64,000 nucleotides of DNA from G963665815 sp942492065 (GTDB taxonomy: Bacteria; Cloacimonadota; Cloacimonadia; Cloacimonadales; JAIOQZ01), in NCBI GenBank assembly GCA_942492065.1, contig CALODV010000008.1, positions 558,001 to 622,000 of the forward strand, written 5' to 3'. Shown in pieces: positions 9,220 to 19,552 of the stretch. Every line of letters starts with the position of its first letter. Within the stretch, counting starts at the first letter, position 1. The notes beneath the pieces were generated by a model. It did not search any database and had not been told where the DNA came from. It saw nothing but the letters and a program-made list of their open reading frames with translations. The position numbers and the translations under genes were made by a program.

Positions 9220-10763
9220 TTGTACTCCTGTTCTATCATTGCAAAGATGTCTTTTTTGCTGTCAGACTTATTTATAATATCTAAGGCTTTGAGTAATTGC
9301 ATGTCCCGTGTCAACAGCTCTCTGTAACGGGTTTCATCTCCAAATCTTAAGCCAAGTAAGTCAGTTTTTAACAGATAAGATAGTGACTCTCTGTTTCTGT
9401 TTAGTTCATCATTGCTGATGTCTTCCACATAATGTCTGGAGAACATTTTGAACTCCTTAAAAATATCATCGGTAACTAAAAAGTCTTTGGTGATTTCATG
9501 AGAATGTTCCTGAAAAAAATCTACTGCGAACACAAAAAAGATGTTTTTATCCAGAAGATTACCGGTGACTGTTGACAGTTCCTCCTGAGATACAGTCAGA
9601 TCAGGTTTTATACCGTTACCTGATTCTACTTCTCTGCCTTGCAAAGTATAGTAATCAGTTGAATCGTCATTTACATAGTTTTTCTGGATGCATCTGCCAG
9701 ACTTCAGATAATAGTGAGATGTTGTGATTTTAACTCCACCTTTAGAGATAGGGAATATCTGCTGTACCGAGCCTTTACCATAAGAGCTTTCCCCGATAAC
9801 CAGACCAAGATCATAGTCCTGAATAGTGCCGGCAAAAATCTCTGAAGCACTCGCGCTTGTTTTATTGATAAGAACTATTATTGGATATTGCTTGTCGTAT
9901 TCATTATCTTCTGTGCGATATATCGTGTGTTTCTTACCGTCTCTTCCCTTAGTCAGTACAATTTGCTCACCGGCATCAATAAACTCATCCAGGCATTTAA
10001 CTGTCTGGGAAAGAACTCCTCCCGGGTTAGATCGCAGGTCAATGATGAGACCGTTTATCTTATCTGACTCCAGATCTTGCAGACACGTTTCGAACTCCTG
10101 CCCGGTATTGGAGTTGAAAGTACTGATTCGTATATATCCAACATCATCAATTTTAAATGAATATGGTATACTTGATACCGGGATCAATTCCCTTTTGAGA
10201 TGGAAATCAACTTCTTTAGTTCCTTTAGGGTGTTTAACAGTTACAGTTACATTTGATCCTTCTTCACCTCTAATAAGTAAAGATGACTCTTCAATTGTGA
10301 TACCCTTTACGTTCTTGTTATCGACTTTAACAATTTTATCACCGGCAATAATACCGGCCTTTGCAGCTGGAGAATCCGGTCTAACGGACTTAACTGTTAT
10401 ATAGTCATTGATAGAATCAACATTGACACCTATTCCGCAAAATCGGCCTTTAGTGTCATCTGTAAACTCATCCAGCTGATATCCGTCCATATAGTATGTG
10501 TAGTTGTCAAATTTTGACATAACACCATCTATAGCTGCTTTTAATAGAGTATCTGTCGGAATTTCGTTATAATATTCATCCTCCAGAAGATCGATAATTT
10601 CAGAAAGCAGCTTATACTTGTCTCCAATATTTTCTTCAGCTATTGACTTCTTTATTTTCCTGTCGATCTGGGCAAAAATTAGTTTCCCAATCATTATCCA
10701 GACTATTATAGCCAGAACAGCTAAGGCAATATACTTAAAGGCTGATTTCTCAGAGATATTCAA
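9216..10763 (-). CDS. CtpA-like S41 C-terminal processing protease
   Basis: This periplasmic, membrane-anchored serine protease has 515 residues. A single transmembrane segment (about 10-32) precedes an N-terminal helical region, a PDZ domain (about 105-190) and the S41 catalytic domain. The Ser-Lys dyad is visible as SASASE (Ser305) and SSYGKG (Lys330), the usual 25 residues apart, with DLRSNPGG upstream. The family trims C-termini of periplasmic or secreted proteins. The start is TTG two bases after the stop of the upstream prc-like gene, consistent with coupled translation. The C-terminal 120 residues extend beyond the catalytic core. Confidence 0.93.
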   Translation of the reverse strand: MNISEKSAFKYIALAVLAIIVWIMIGKLIFAQIDRKIKKSIAEENIGDKYKLLSEIIDLLEDEYYNEIPTDTLLKAAIDGVMSKFDNYTYYMDGYQLDEFTDDTKGRFCGIGVNVDSINDYITVKSVRPDSPAAKAGIIAGDKIVKVDNKNVKGITIEESSLLIRGEEGSNVTVTVKHPKGTKEVDFHLKRELIPVSSIPYSFKIDDVGYIRISTFNSNTGQEFETCLQDLESDKINGLIIDLRSNPGGVLSQTVKCLDEFIDAGEQIVLTKGRDGKKHTIYRTEDNEYDKQYPIIVLINKTSASASEIFAGTIQDYDLGLVIGESSYGKGSVQQIFPISKGGVKITTSHYYLKSGRCIQKNYVNDDSTDYYTLQGREVESGNGIKPDLTVSQEELSTVTGNLLDKNIFFVFAVDFFQEHSHEITKDFLVTDDIFKEFKMFSRHYVEDISNDELNRNRESLSYLLKTDLLGLRFGDETRYRELLTRDMQLLKALDIINKSDSKKDIFAMIEQEYK

Positions 10764-10765
10764 AA

Positions 10766-12910
10766 CTATTTACCAATGTCATTGATGATTGACATAGCTT
10801 CATCAATATATATATCTTTCTTCAGATTGGATGTCCAGTTATTGAAATCATCCTGTTTTGCAGAATCCTGATTTTCTACATTATCATCAATATTGGGGTT
10901 GATAATATCAAGATAATCATGTTCTTTTGTTTTCTCTTTGAGATTATCCACATCTGTTTTAGCCGTAAGTCTGTCATTAAGAATATCATCAAATTTCAGG
11001 TTCAAATCCGTATCTTCCATCTTAGCTTTCAATTTGGCATTTCTTTCTTTAATGAATCGGAATGCTTCGTTAGAAGATACTCTCTGCTCACTTTTCATTC
11101 TCAGTTTGTCAAAATCATAGATATCTTTGTTATACCATTTCTCGTATTTTGCAGCTTCTATCTTGTCCCATTTAAGGGGATAGTCCAGATCTTTTTCGCC
11201 CATATCAAGATAATCATAAGTTGTAGGAACTTTTATATCCGGGATAACACCTTTGAACTGTGTGGAACCACCATTGATTCTATAGAACTTCTGGATTGTG
11301 AGCTTAATACTTCCCAGCGGTTTGAATTTATTGAACGATCTGAAAAGGCTTCTGTCGAGAGGAAGAAGAGATTGTACTGTTCCTTTACCGAACGAATGTT
11401 CCGGTCCAAGAATGACCGCTCTCTCATAATCCTGAAGAGCTGCAGAAGTAATCTCAGATGCAGAAGCACTGAGCTGATTAACCAGAACGACAAGAGGACC
11501 ATCGTAATAAGAATTGAAATCTCTATCGTTCCTAACCTGTCTTCCATAGAGGTTATCATTTACCTGCACCATAGGACCATCCGGAATAAACAGACCGGCT
11601 ACCCCGATAGCGTCTACTAAGGCACCACCACCATTGTTTCTTAGATCCAGTATAACACCATCAACATCATAGTTTTTAAACTGAAGAAGTGCTTTCTTAA
11701 CATCATCAGTAGCATTTGGAGCATTTCTGTCCTGGAAATCCCGGTAATACTTTGGCAGATAGATATATCCGTATTTCTTACCGTATTTATCATTTTTGAT
11801 GATTACATCTTTCGCATAAGTTTCCTCAAGAACAACAACATCTCTTATAATAGGAATTACTTTTATTTCACCTGTTGGTTTCTTGACTGTAAGTCTTACT
11901 TCTGTCCCTTTCTTTCCTCTAATATGCTGTACTGCTTCTGAAAGAGGAAGATCAACTACATCAAGAGGTTCTTCATCACCTTGAGCTACTTTAATGATAA
12001 CATCTTCAGGTTCCAGTTCCTTTTGTCTCCATGATGCGGATCCGGGGATAATTTTCGTCACTTTGATATAACCGTCTTTTTCTGTAAGAGAAGCTCCGAT
12101 TCCTTCGAATTTTCCAGTCATATCTATATCAAAATCTTCTTTATCTTTAGGAGGCATATAAGTTGTGTGAGGATCAACAGCATTCAGAATTGCATTTACG
12201 TAAATTGCGAAGTTTTCTTCATTCGTTCTCTCGTTAATGCGCCTGAAATAGTTTTTGTATCTGTTAGCAATCTTTTCTCTGGCTTCAGCTTCAATTTTGC
12301 TGTCGATTTTTCCGCCTTTAAGGTAATCTTCGGCACTGAGATTCTTTGTGGAATCAGGATTATCCATTTCAATAATATCAATGTATCTGAGAGCTACCTG
12401 ATACTTCAACATTTTACGCCATCTGTCTTTAAGGTCTGTCAGTGATTTACAGTATACACTCTTCTCGGCATCTGACTGATAAACTTCACTTTTAGTATAA
12501 TCAAAAGGTTTTGCCAGAAGTCCTTCATAAATGCTTTCTATGTAGCTTATTCTTTTGTTATATACTTCATTAACTTTAATGTAGAACTCAAATTTCTTAT
12601 CAAGATCAGCATTCATGAGATCATCAATTGTGTACTTATATTTTGCGAATTTATCTATATCAGACTGGAGGAATATCCTTTTGTTATAGTCCATACGGTG
12701 CAGATAAAGGTGATGCACTCTAACTGATAGTGAATCATCAATTTCATGGGGTTCATAGTGATTAGCCTTTAAAATCGTCATATTCTGCAAATAAGCCACT
12801 TTATTTTTATCTGTAACTTCGACTTTTTTTACTTTAACATCTGCTACTGAAAACATTGATTGAAATACAATCAGAAAAACTGCAACTGCGAATGTTTGTT
12901 TAATTTTCAT
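10766..12910 (-). CDS. prc: Tail-specific protease (Prc/Tsp family, S41)
   Basis: This exported protease of 714 residues has a signal peptide (about 1-23, ending FSVA), the long N-terminal helical region typical of Prc, and a PDZ domain (about 255-345). The catalytic domain shows LDLRNNGGG, SASASE (likely nucleophile Ser483) and SFGKG (Lys509). After the catalytic core comes the DUF3340-type C-terminal region (about 570-714). Prc degrades proteins with nonpolar C-termini in the periplasm and affects peptidoglycan hydrolase turnover in E. coli. Having a Prc-type and a CtpA-type S41 protease adjacent suggests a division of labour in envelope proteolysis. The gene follows tmk by 12 bases. Confidence 0.95.
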   Translation of the reverse strand: MKIKQTFAVAVFLIVFQSMFSVADVKVKKVEVTDKNKVAYLQNMTILKANHYEPHEIDDSLSVRVHHLYLHRMDYNKRIFLQSDIDKFAKYKYTIDDLMNADLDKKFEFYIKVNEVYNKRISYIESIYEGLLAKPFDYTKSEVYQSDAEKSVYCKSLTDLKDRWRKMLKYQVALRYIDIIEMDNPDSTKNLSAEDYLKGGKIDSKIEAEAREKIANRYKNYFRRINERTNEENFAIYVNAILNAVDPHTTYMPPKDKEDFDIDMTGKFEGIGASLTEKDGYIKVTKIIPGSASWRQKELEPEDVIIKVAQGDEEPLDVVDLPLSEAVQHIRGKKGTEVRLTVKKPTGEIKVIPIIRDVVVLEETYAKDVIIKNDKYGKKYGYIYLPKYYRDFQDRNAPNATDDVKKALLQFKNYDVDGVILDLRNNGGGALVDAIGVAGLFIPDGPMVQVNDNLYGRQVRNDRDFNSYYDGPLVVLVNQLSASASEITSAALQDYERAVILGPEHSFGKGTVQSLLPLDRSLFRSFNKFKPLGSIKLTIQKFYRINGGSTQFKGVIPDIKVPTTYDYLDMGEKDLDYPLKWDKIEAAKYEKWYNKDIYDFDKLRMKSEQRVSSNEAFRFIKERNAKLKAKMEDTDLNLKFDDILNDRLTAKTDVDNLKEKTKEHDYLDIINPNIDDNVENQDSAKQDDFNNWTSNLKKDIYIDEAMSIINDIGK

Positions 12911-12922
12911 CTTTTTGATCCT

Positions 12923-13552
12923 TTATCTAAAAATTTCTGTATATCTTTCTTTAAGAGAATTTACTATAAACTCATGAATTTCTTCAATAGTTTTTTCTGC
13001 ATTTACAATAATGCAACGTTTTGAGTCGGATTTTGCTACATTCAGAAATCCTTTTCTAACTGATTTATGGAAATTAATGTCTTCCTGTTCAAGTCTGTCC
13101 TTTTGCCTTGAGGCTATTCTGGACATTCCTTTTTCCACATCCATATCAAAAATGAACGTAACGTCGGGCTTGACGCTGAATGTTGCGAATTCGTTAAGCA
13201 TCTCAATACGGGGAAGAGGAATGTCTCTTGCCGCCCCCTGATATGCAATTGTAGAGTCCGTGTAGCGATCCGAAATTACATGAACTCCTTTTTCGAGATT
13301 TGGTATGATCCATTGACCTGTATGCTGACTCCTTGATGCCATGTACAGCAGAACTTCTGTTTCAGGGAGCATGGCGTCATTGGTTGGATCAAGCAGTAAA
13401 TGTCTTATTTTCTCAGATATCTCAGGTCCACCCGGTTCACGAGTAAAAAAAGCCTCGATATTGTTCTTTTCAAACCAGTCCTTTAAAAGCTGAATTTGGG
13501 TCGATTTTCCACAACCTTCTGTACCCTCGAATGTTATAAAGATTCCTTTCAT
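12923..13552 (-). CDS. tmk: Thymidylate kinase
   Basis: It phosphorylates dTMP to dTDP for DNA synthesis. The 209 residues carry the P-loop GTEGCGKST (10-18), the TREPGG motif that binds the substrate phosphate, and the DRYTDSTIAYQG segment with the DRY/H-type motif. Size and motif order match the family. It is the first gene of the minus-strand operon that continues with two S41 proteases and a response regulator. That pairing has no obvious metabolic logic. Confidence 0.96.
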   Translation of the reverse strand: MKGIFITFEGTEGCGKSTQIQLLKDWFEKNNIEAFFTREPGGPEISEKIRHLLLDPTNDAMLPETEVLLYMASRSQHTGQWIIPNLEKGVHVISDRYTDSTIAYQGAARDIPLPRIEMLNEFATFSVKPDVTFIFDMDVEKGMSRIASRQKDRLEQEDINFHKSVRKGFLNVAKSDSKRCIIVNAEKTIEEIHEFIVNSLKERYTEIFR

Positions 13553-13660
13553 ATTCTATCCATTTAATTGATTTGTAAGATAGATATTAAATCTTTCTTT
13601 TTTTGTAAAGATTATTATCCTCAAATTCTCTGCACATAATCCATTCATGTAAGAAGTAAC

Positions 13661-13692
13661 AAAAAAAACAGGGCTGATTTATCAACAGCCCT
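13661..13692 (-). terminator. Intrinsic terminator for the C25-family gene
   Basis: Read on the minus strand, AGGGCTG (13692-13686) pairs with CAGCCCT (13676-13670) and is followed by a run of eight T (13668-13661). It lies just downstream of the stop at 13728. Confidence 0.85.
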
Positions 13693-13727
13693 ATATAACT
13701 TTTTGTATTTAATATCTCATTCTCATT

Positions 13728-16700
13728 TTATTTTAGAAGAACACATTTTCTGATATCCTGCTTTGCTCCGGCTTTAAGCTTGTAGAAATATACACCGGAA
13801 CCAACAGATTTACCATTATCATCAAGTCCTTTCCAGATTACATGGTTTTCTCCTTCGTGCAGTCTTTCATTGACCAGTGTTTTTACTTTCTGTCCTTTGA
13901 TATTATAGACCTCAATCTGAACATGTGAGTCTTCAGCCAGCGTGAAGGCTATATTGGTTTCAGGATTGAACGGATTTGGATAATTACCTGTTATAGCAGT
14001 ACTGAACTTGTTTACATCCTCATTTGCATTTCCAACAAGTATAAGCTCAACAGTATCTGTAGGAAGAGATTCGTAACCGTCAGAGACTGCAACAACAAAG
14101 AATTTCAGATTCATTTCATCTGAATAGTATTGTGACCAGGTTGCAAATGTGGTTGTATCGGCAGGAGTGAATATCTCATTGTTGATGCTTCTGTAAATGA
14201 CATACTCATCTATTAATTGCGGAGTGGAACAGGTCCATTGCAAGGTAAGAGCCCCATTATTATCTGTAATTGTCAGATTTTCAGGAACTGCCACAGACTC
14301 CATCATTATGTCACAATTATACACCTGGTTCGATACGAAATCATTAACAGGGCTTACGAATTCCTTGTATCCGGGACAATATGCAAAAAACGGTCCACTC
14401 ATTTGAGGAAGCACCATATAGTATGTATTGTCATCGTTTATAACACCCGTGAAATCATGGGCATTCATGCAAAGATTGTCAACCATTGGATTGATTCTGG
14501 TGTCTACATTTCCCTGTACAAATGCAAATCCCTGGAAGTGATTCACAACTGATTTCAGATCATCAATATAAATATTCAGTTCTCCTGATGGTATTTCAGA
14601 TCTGATCCTTACTGTCATCAGTCTGTCACCGTGATCTACAGAACTGACAAGCTCGTTTATTTCTGTCGCTGTATTCTCGGAAAGTGTAAGCAGATCAAAC
14701 CAGTTATCATCAAATCCAACCTGCAGAGTATGGGTGCCGCCTGAAGCATCTATGTAATACTTCATTGATAATCCGGTACTTGATGTGTTTAAACTGCAGT
14801 ATCGTCCCAGCTCCAGAAAAGTCATATAAGGGACAGTCTGAGCCGCATGCGTTAAGCGTAATTCACTATTACTTCCACCTGCATGATTTGTTGTCTCAGA
14901 AACACTCAGCTCTCCATTAGATGCTTTAATCTGACTCAAATCATTGGACTCGAAATCATTATAAAGCAGAACTTCCTTGGAATCCAACTGCATATGGAAT
15001 CTATAGTTTCTGCTGTTGCTGCCATGGGTAATTGTCAGGATTGATTCGAAAATGTCCGAAGTCATACCAGGCTGGTATTTCATAGGGAACAGTACATATT
15101 TCAGGGCATTACTTTCCCAGTAATATATTGTCTTGCTGTTAGAGCTGCTGTCAAAGACTCCGCTTTCTGAACTGATTGTGACATCTACGTTGTTAAACTC
15201 AATTGGGCTGTTATTGTTTATCTCAAAGCAGCACATAAGAGAATCACCTGAGTTGAATTCCAGGTTGTCATCGAAGGTGAAATAGTATCTCTGTAAATCA
15301 AAATTGCTTTGAGATACTTTTAGATCCACAATACGGGAAATAGAGTTACTACCGTCGATAATATTTATTTTTGCTCTAAGTGAGTTCTCGGAAAATTCGT
15401 CATCAATATGAATTCTGAATTTATTGAAAGAGCTTTCTGATTCATTGTCATCAATCAACGGGAACATAACTTCATTGTTATAGACTGTCACATTTTCGCT
15501 GAAGATCTGTATGTCCGCACGTAAGTTATCCATTGCTGTAGAGCCGTTATTCTTTATGTTGAGTCTCAGATCTGCATCATAACCGGCGAGAAGCTCTGCT
15601 CCTCCTAACTCATTTACAATATCTATAGATTCAACTTTTATGTCAGATTCAGCATAGGTCATATCAATAGTCTTGAACATGATTGCTTTGTTGTTACCAA
15701 GATCGGTGGCTGAAGCCGGATAAGTGTTATTAAAAGTATACTCTATTCCGCATGAACCGTTATAGTCTTGTATACCAACAGTTGCATAGTTCCCATGCTG
15801 TACAATATAGTTGTCATACTGACCAACATTATCATTATGAATATCCTTATACTGGAATTTGATTTTACTGTCTCCGCTATATGTGGGATATTCTTCACAG
15901 TCGTAAATGATAATCTGGAAAGTCTGGTTTGAGTTTGTGAAATCACCTTTCATGTCTTTCCATTCGACTATAAAATACTTGTTCGTGTCATCGTAATAGT
16001 AGAAAACACTACCTGTATTAAGGTCATCCCAGAAAGCAGCTATAATGGGTTTCGGTCCGCATATTGACGGTAAATGCCAGTTCATGAAGTCACCCATATC
16101 TATTGAACCCGGAGCGACCCAGCCATTACTGGATATTGTCAGTTGGTCATGTATTGATCCGTAAAATCTGAATTTAAGTGGAATATCAACCGAGACTCTG
16201 TCTCCCATATCTCCGTCATCATACATATATGTGTTTGTCCCGTAATCTTCTATCTCTATCCAATTGTATGCAAGATCAGGATCAGTGATTTCGTCATTTT
16301 CTTCCAGGCATACATAACCATAAGCATCAGGTCCGGTAATAGATGTTTCTGTAACCGTTCCAAAACTTATTGTCATTGGAATTGTCTGCAAAACATCACT
16401 ACTTGATATTTTGAGCATGAAATGCTTTTCCTGACCTGTGAAGAATGTGTTGCTGAGATTGAGTGAGAAAGCATTCGGCAAATCCACTGAACCATCTAAA
16501 GAAATACCGGTAATCGATTCAGTGCTGTCGGAAATCATGATATCTTCGGTCATTCCTCTTAATGTCAGTTGGGCATTGCTAAGATCCATTGAGCCAGTGT
16601 TTGCAATATTCATACTCAGAATGAATTGAGTTTCCGGAATATCAGATTCGGTAACTGATGTATTGTTAACTGTTATCTCTGGAGCTGAAGCATGAAGGTA

Positions 16701-18977
16701 GAATGATTCTTGCCATGTCTCATCAGTTATTGTATCTATATAGCGTATAGTCAAAGGAATTCTCATTCCGTTAGAAAGTGTGTTAGATATTGTAATCTCA
16801 GGATTATGGCTGACTGTATATTGCTGACTACTCTGAATTGCAGGGATAGTAAAAGTGTTATTAGTTATTGCTGCCATCTCATCTGGGATATTAACAGAAA
16901 TATCAATTGGGTTTGATGCAGTATTGCTATGGTTTTCGAAATTAAGAGTTAAATCCAATACTTCATTCGGATGAACAACTGGTGCAGAGTTGTTGTTCAA
17001 GAATGAAAAGTTGCTCATTCTTACTTTCAGATTGTTAGTGCTGATTGTCTGCATACTGATGTTGGGTATATAATCATGATACTTGCATACAATATCAAAC
17101 TCGTTGTTCAGTTCAGAAGTTACAGGAACAACACATATTCCGTTCTCTGCAACTCCTGAGTAATAGACTGTAGAATCTGAAACAACTATTACTTCTGCGT
17201 CAATTGGATTGCTATTGGTATCTGTAACAACAACTCTGAAGGAGTTCATACCCTCTTCAATCCTGTCTGGCAGAGATACCTGGAGCTGTTGTGGAGTGCC
17301 TGTCCATAAGTTGAGGGATGGATCACCCATAAGATTGTTCCAGTATGAGAACTTATTAACATAATCAAATGGATTTGTCGGAAAGTTTCTCCACATCTCA
17401 TATTTGGCTTTAGCCAGAGCAATACCGGGAGAATAATGCTTTTCTACAAAAATGGTATGGTAAATTCCGGCATCGACAATATTATTAAAAACAGTATGAG
17501 TGTATGATGTAGCCAATGCTATTGCTGCAATAGCCCCTTTTGGTGAAGTTGGTGTACCCAGTCTTAAAAGTTCTTCTGGTCTGGATGGATCATCTCCGGC
17601 AAAATTTCCCACTGCACAGGTGAGAAAAACTGCAAGCGGCAGCATATTAGTGTTTGTAAGCTGCCATATATCATCAACTGTCCAACTACTCATTCCCTGA
17701 AAACCTCTATAGTTGAAATATGATATTCCACTGTTAAAAGCATGAGTCATTACATAGTCAAAATTAGAAACATATTCCTCTGTGAAAGAAAAATTCGGAT
17801 TGTTATCCTGAATCATCTGTTTTACCTGTCGTTTTGTATCCGCACAGGATGGTCCGGATACACTTGGATCTCCCACCAGCAGGGCTTTATTGTACCAGTC
17901 ACTGTTACCCGAAGGAAGCAGTCCTAACTCATATTTGTAAATCTTGTTAACTATTACAAGCAGTTCAGTGATGTTTTCAAAAGATAGTCTGCCCACGAAA
18001 GCATCTGCCAGAATATCGTTCCCATCAAGTAAGGAATAATAATGATCTCCTTCACCCCAGGAATAAGTTTCTGTTGGTATATCGTAAGGTGTACCAAGTG
18101 CATCTCCCACAAGACAGATGAATTCGGGTGGGTTTTCACTGTTGTTATAAGCATCAAGAATGAAAGTTTTGATATTAGACTTGGTTGCTTCTGTATTGGA
18201 AAATTCCGCAATCTCAACATCAAAACCCAGATGTGTCTTTAAATAGGCATAATCATTCATCAAGTCGCGTATATCATTGTTTTGTCTCTGAATTACCAGT
18301 ATTGACGGGCGTTGAAATTCTCCCGGTTCCAGATTATCATAATTAAGCAGAGTAGTAGAGAACAACTCGTCAAAAGCTCGAGACTTCTTCATATTCCCTG
18401 ATACAGGATTAATATTCAGATTATCATCCATAGATAACGTAATTTCTGCTTTTTTAATAACTTGTAACTCACGTGTATGTGGGTTGTATCTGAAAGGATT
18501 TACTGTAATTGTACTGACTCTCTGATTACGGATTACTCCGGGGTCAGAAATTGTACAGGTTTCAGCCGGATACTGAATATCTTTGTTGTAGAATGCAGCG
18601 TCGATAACAAACTCAGCTTTTGCTGGTTTGCTTTCCGATTGTAATTCCTGCTGCGGATACAAATCAATGTTCTTTATGATTTCAGAGTCTATTACTTTGA
18701 TATTCACAACCGGATTTCCTTTATCCGGCAAAGCCATAATAGTACTGCTTGTCGGGATTTCCGGTTTACCGATATTTACCATAAATCCCTTGGTTGCATG
18801 CTCAATTCTCTTGTAACTGACACCCTTAACATTTGTCTCAGTTAGCGAATAGTTTCCCAAGTCAAAAATAACTGTCTCATTCCCTAATTTGCCCGATTTA
18901 ATCTCGAAGTTGACCTGTTCAGCCGATAAACTCAGCAGAACAGAAAATAAAATAAAAATTCCAACTAACTTGTACAC
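13728..18977 (-). CDS. Gingipain-family (C25) giant secreted protein with sorting domain
   Basis: The 1749 residues start with a signal peptide (about 1-19) and a C25-type propeptide region (about 20-215; KPEIPTSS is typical). The caspase-fold peptidase-like domain (about 222-560) has ICLVGD, the FVGRLS strand and FLTCAVGNF with the presumed nucleophile Cys454. At the place where gingipains have a His in a GHG motif, this protein reads YRGFQG (423-428), so the usual catalytic His is missing. Long beta-sandwich regions follow, including a NIDO-like module (about 920-1130) with FRFYG, SSNGW and AAFWDD. A fibronectin-like domain precedes the C-terminal sorting domain (about 1664-1749). The start is GTG with AAGGAGG seven bases upstream. 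It probably acts as an adhesin or altered protease at the cell surface. Confidence 0.92.
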   Translation of the reverse strand: MYKLVGIFILFSVLLSLSAEQVNFEIKSGKLGNETVIFDLGNYSLTETNVKGVSYKRIEHATKGFMVNIGKPEIPTSSTIMALPDKGNPVVNIKVIDSEIIKNIDLYPQQELQSESKPAKAEFVIDAAFYNKDIQYPAETCTISDPGVIRNQRVSTITVNPFRYNPHTRELQVIKKAEITLSMDDNLNINPVSGNMKKSRAFDELFSTTLLNYDNLEPGEFQRPSILVIQRQNNDIRDLMNDYAYLKTHLGFDVEIAEFSNTEATKSNIKTFILDAYNNSENPPEFICLVGDALGTPYDIPTETYSWGEGDHYYSLLDGNDILADAFVGRLSFENITELLVIVNKIYKYELGLLPSGNSDWYNKALLVGDPSVSGPSCADTKRQVKQMIQDNNPNFSFTEEYVSNFDYVMTHAFNSGISYFNYRGFQGMSSWTVDDIWQLTNTNMLPLAVFLTCAVGNFAGDDPSRPEELLRLGTPTSPKGAIAAIALATSYTHTVFNNIVDAGIYHTIFVEKHYSPGIALAKAKYEMWRNFPTNPFDYVNKFSYWNNLMGDPSLNLWTGTPQQLQVSLPDRIEEGMNSFRVVVTDTNSNPIDAEVIVVSDSTVYYSGVAENGICVVPVTSELNNEFDIVCKYHDYIPNISMQTISTNNLKVRMSNFSFLNNNSAPVVHPNEVLDLTLNFENHSNTASNPIDISVNIPDEMAAITNNTFTIPAIQSSQQYTVSHNPEITISNTLSNGMRIPLTIRYIDTITDETWQESFYLHASAPEITVNNTSVTESDIPETQFILSMNIANTGSMDLSNAQLTLRGMTEDIMISDSTESITGISLDGSVDLPNAFSLNLSNTFFTGQEKHFMLKISSSDVLQTIPMTISFGTVTETSITGPDAYGYVCLEENDEITDPDLAYNWIEIEDYGTNTYMYDDGDMGDRVSVDIPLKFRFYGSIHDQLTISSNGWVAPGSIDMGDFMNWHLPSICGPKPIIAAFWDDLNTGSVFYYYDDTNKYFIVEWKDMKGDFTNSNQTFQIIIYDCEEYPTYSGDSKIKFQYKDIHNDNVGQYDNYIVQHGNYATVGIQDYNGSCGIEYTFNNTYPASATDLGNNKAIMFKTIDMTYAESDIKVESIDIVNELGGAELLAGYDADLRLNIKNNGSTAMDNLRADIQIFSENVTVYNNEVMFPLIDDNESESSFNKFRIHIDDEFSENSLRAKINIIDGSNSISRIVDLKVSQSNFDLQRYYFTFDDNLEFNSGDSLMCCFEINNNSPIEFNNVDVTISSESGVFDSSSNSKTIYYWESNALKYVLFPMKYQPGMTSDIFESILTITHGSNSRNYRFHMQLDSKEVLLYNDFESNDLSQIKASNGELSVSETTNHAGGSNSELRLTHAAQTVPYMTFLELGRYCSLNTSSTGLSMKYYIDASGGTHTLQVGFDDNWFDLLTLSENTATEINELVSSVDHGDRLMTVRIRSEIPSGELNIYIDDLKSVVNHFQGFAFVQGNVDTRINPMVDNLCMNAHDFTGVINDDNTYYMVLPQMSGPFFAYCPGYKEFVSPVNDFVSNQVYNCDIMMESVAVPENLTITDNNGALTLQWTCSTPQLIDEYVIYRSINNEIFTPADTTTFATWSQYYSDEMNLKFFVVAVSDGYESLPTDTVELILVGNANEDVNKFSTAITGNYPNPFNPETNIAFTLAEDSHVQIEVYNIKGQKVKTLVNERLHEGENHVIWKGLDDNGKSVGSGVYFYKLKAGAKQDIRKCVLLK

Positions 18978-19049
18978 TTTATCCTCCTTAATAGCGAAAA
19001 TTATGCAAAATATGTTCCAAAATACCTGATATCATTTGTTAATAATAAC

Positions 19050-19454
19050 TTATTCTGTAAAATTCAGCTTAAAAGTCAATATACTGTCAATTACATTATT
19101 CCTGATGTGAAGCTCCTGCTCGCAGGCAACTTCTGAACACACAGTAATATGGCGTATTTCCTCATAATTTGTCGTATCATTATGAGATAGGGATGTGGAA
19201 CCTGTGCCGATTCTTTTAACAAATTCCTCACTCTGCTCCGGAATTTCTATTGTAATCTCATCTTTACTGCTGAAATACAATGCAATTATATATGATTTTC
19301 CGGCTTTCAGGTTATCAATTTCTAACTCTGATGGGAAAATAGTTTCGTCCTCAATGATGCTGAATATGTAGTCAGATTTGAAGAAATAAATCAAGAGAGA
19401 TATCTGAAGAACTATAATGCAGATGATTGTAATAATTAATGTTGATACTTTCAC
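19050..19454 (-). CDS. Small membrane-anchored protein, unknown function
   Basis: The protein has 134 residues and I do not recognise it. A hydrophobic N-terminal segment (about 4-25) is an uncleaved anchor or signal peptide. The rest is predicted beta-rich and acidic, with two cysteines in a CSEVACEQ stretch that could form a disulphide after export. The start is GTG with only a weak purine-rich upstream sequence. It lies 72 bases before the C25-family gene on the same strand and may be co-transcribed with it. Confidence 0.72.
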   Translation of the reverse strand: MKVSTLIITIICIIVLQISLLIYFFKSDYIFSIIEDETIFPSELEIDNLKAGKSYIIALYFSSKDEITIEIPEQSEEFVKRIGTGSTSLSHNDTTNYEEIRHITVCSEVACEQELHIRNNVIDSILTFKLNFTE

Positions 19455-19552
19455 ACCTGTCTGCCTGTCATAGGTTATTCTATAGCCTCTTTAATAGTCT
19501 GATTAGTGGTTAATGGAGATAAGCTCAAGGTTATCAATAAAAAACTTCTTAA

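Noticed and set aside
9826..10404. 192-residue open frame opposite the CtpA-like gene
   Set aside because: It is a shadow of the S41 catalytic region and carries no family signal.
10919..11620. Long open frame on the plus strand opposite the prc-like gene
   Set aside because: It lies wholly inside a well-conserved protease on the other strand and its translation has no recognisable domain or ribosome-binding site.
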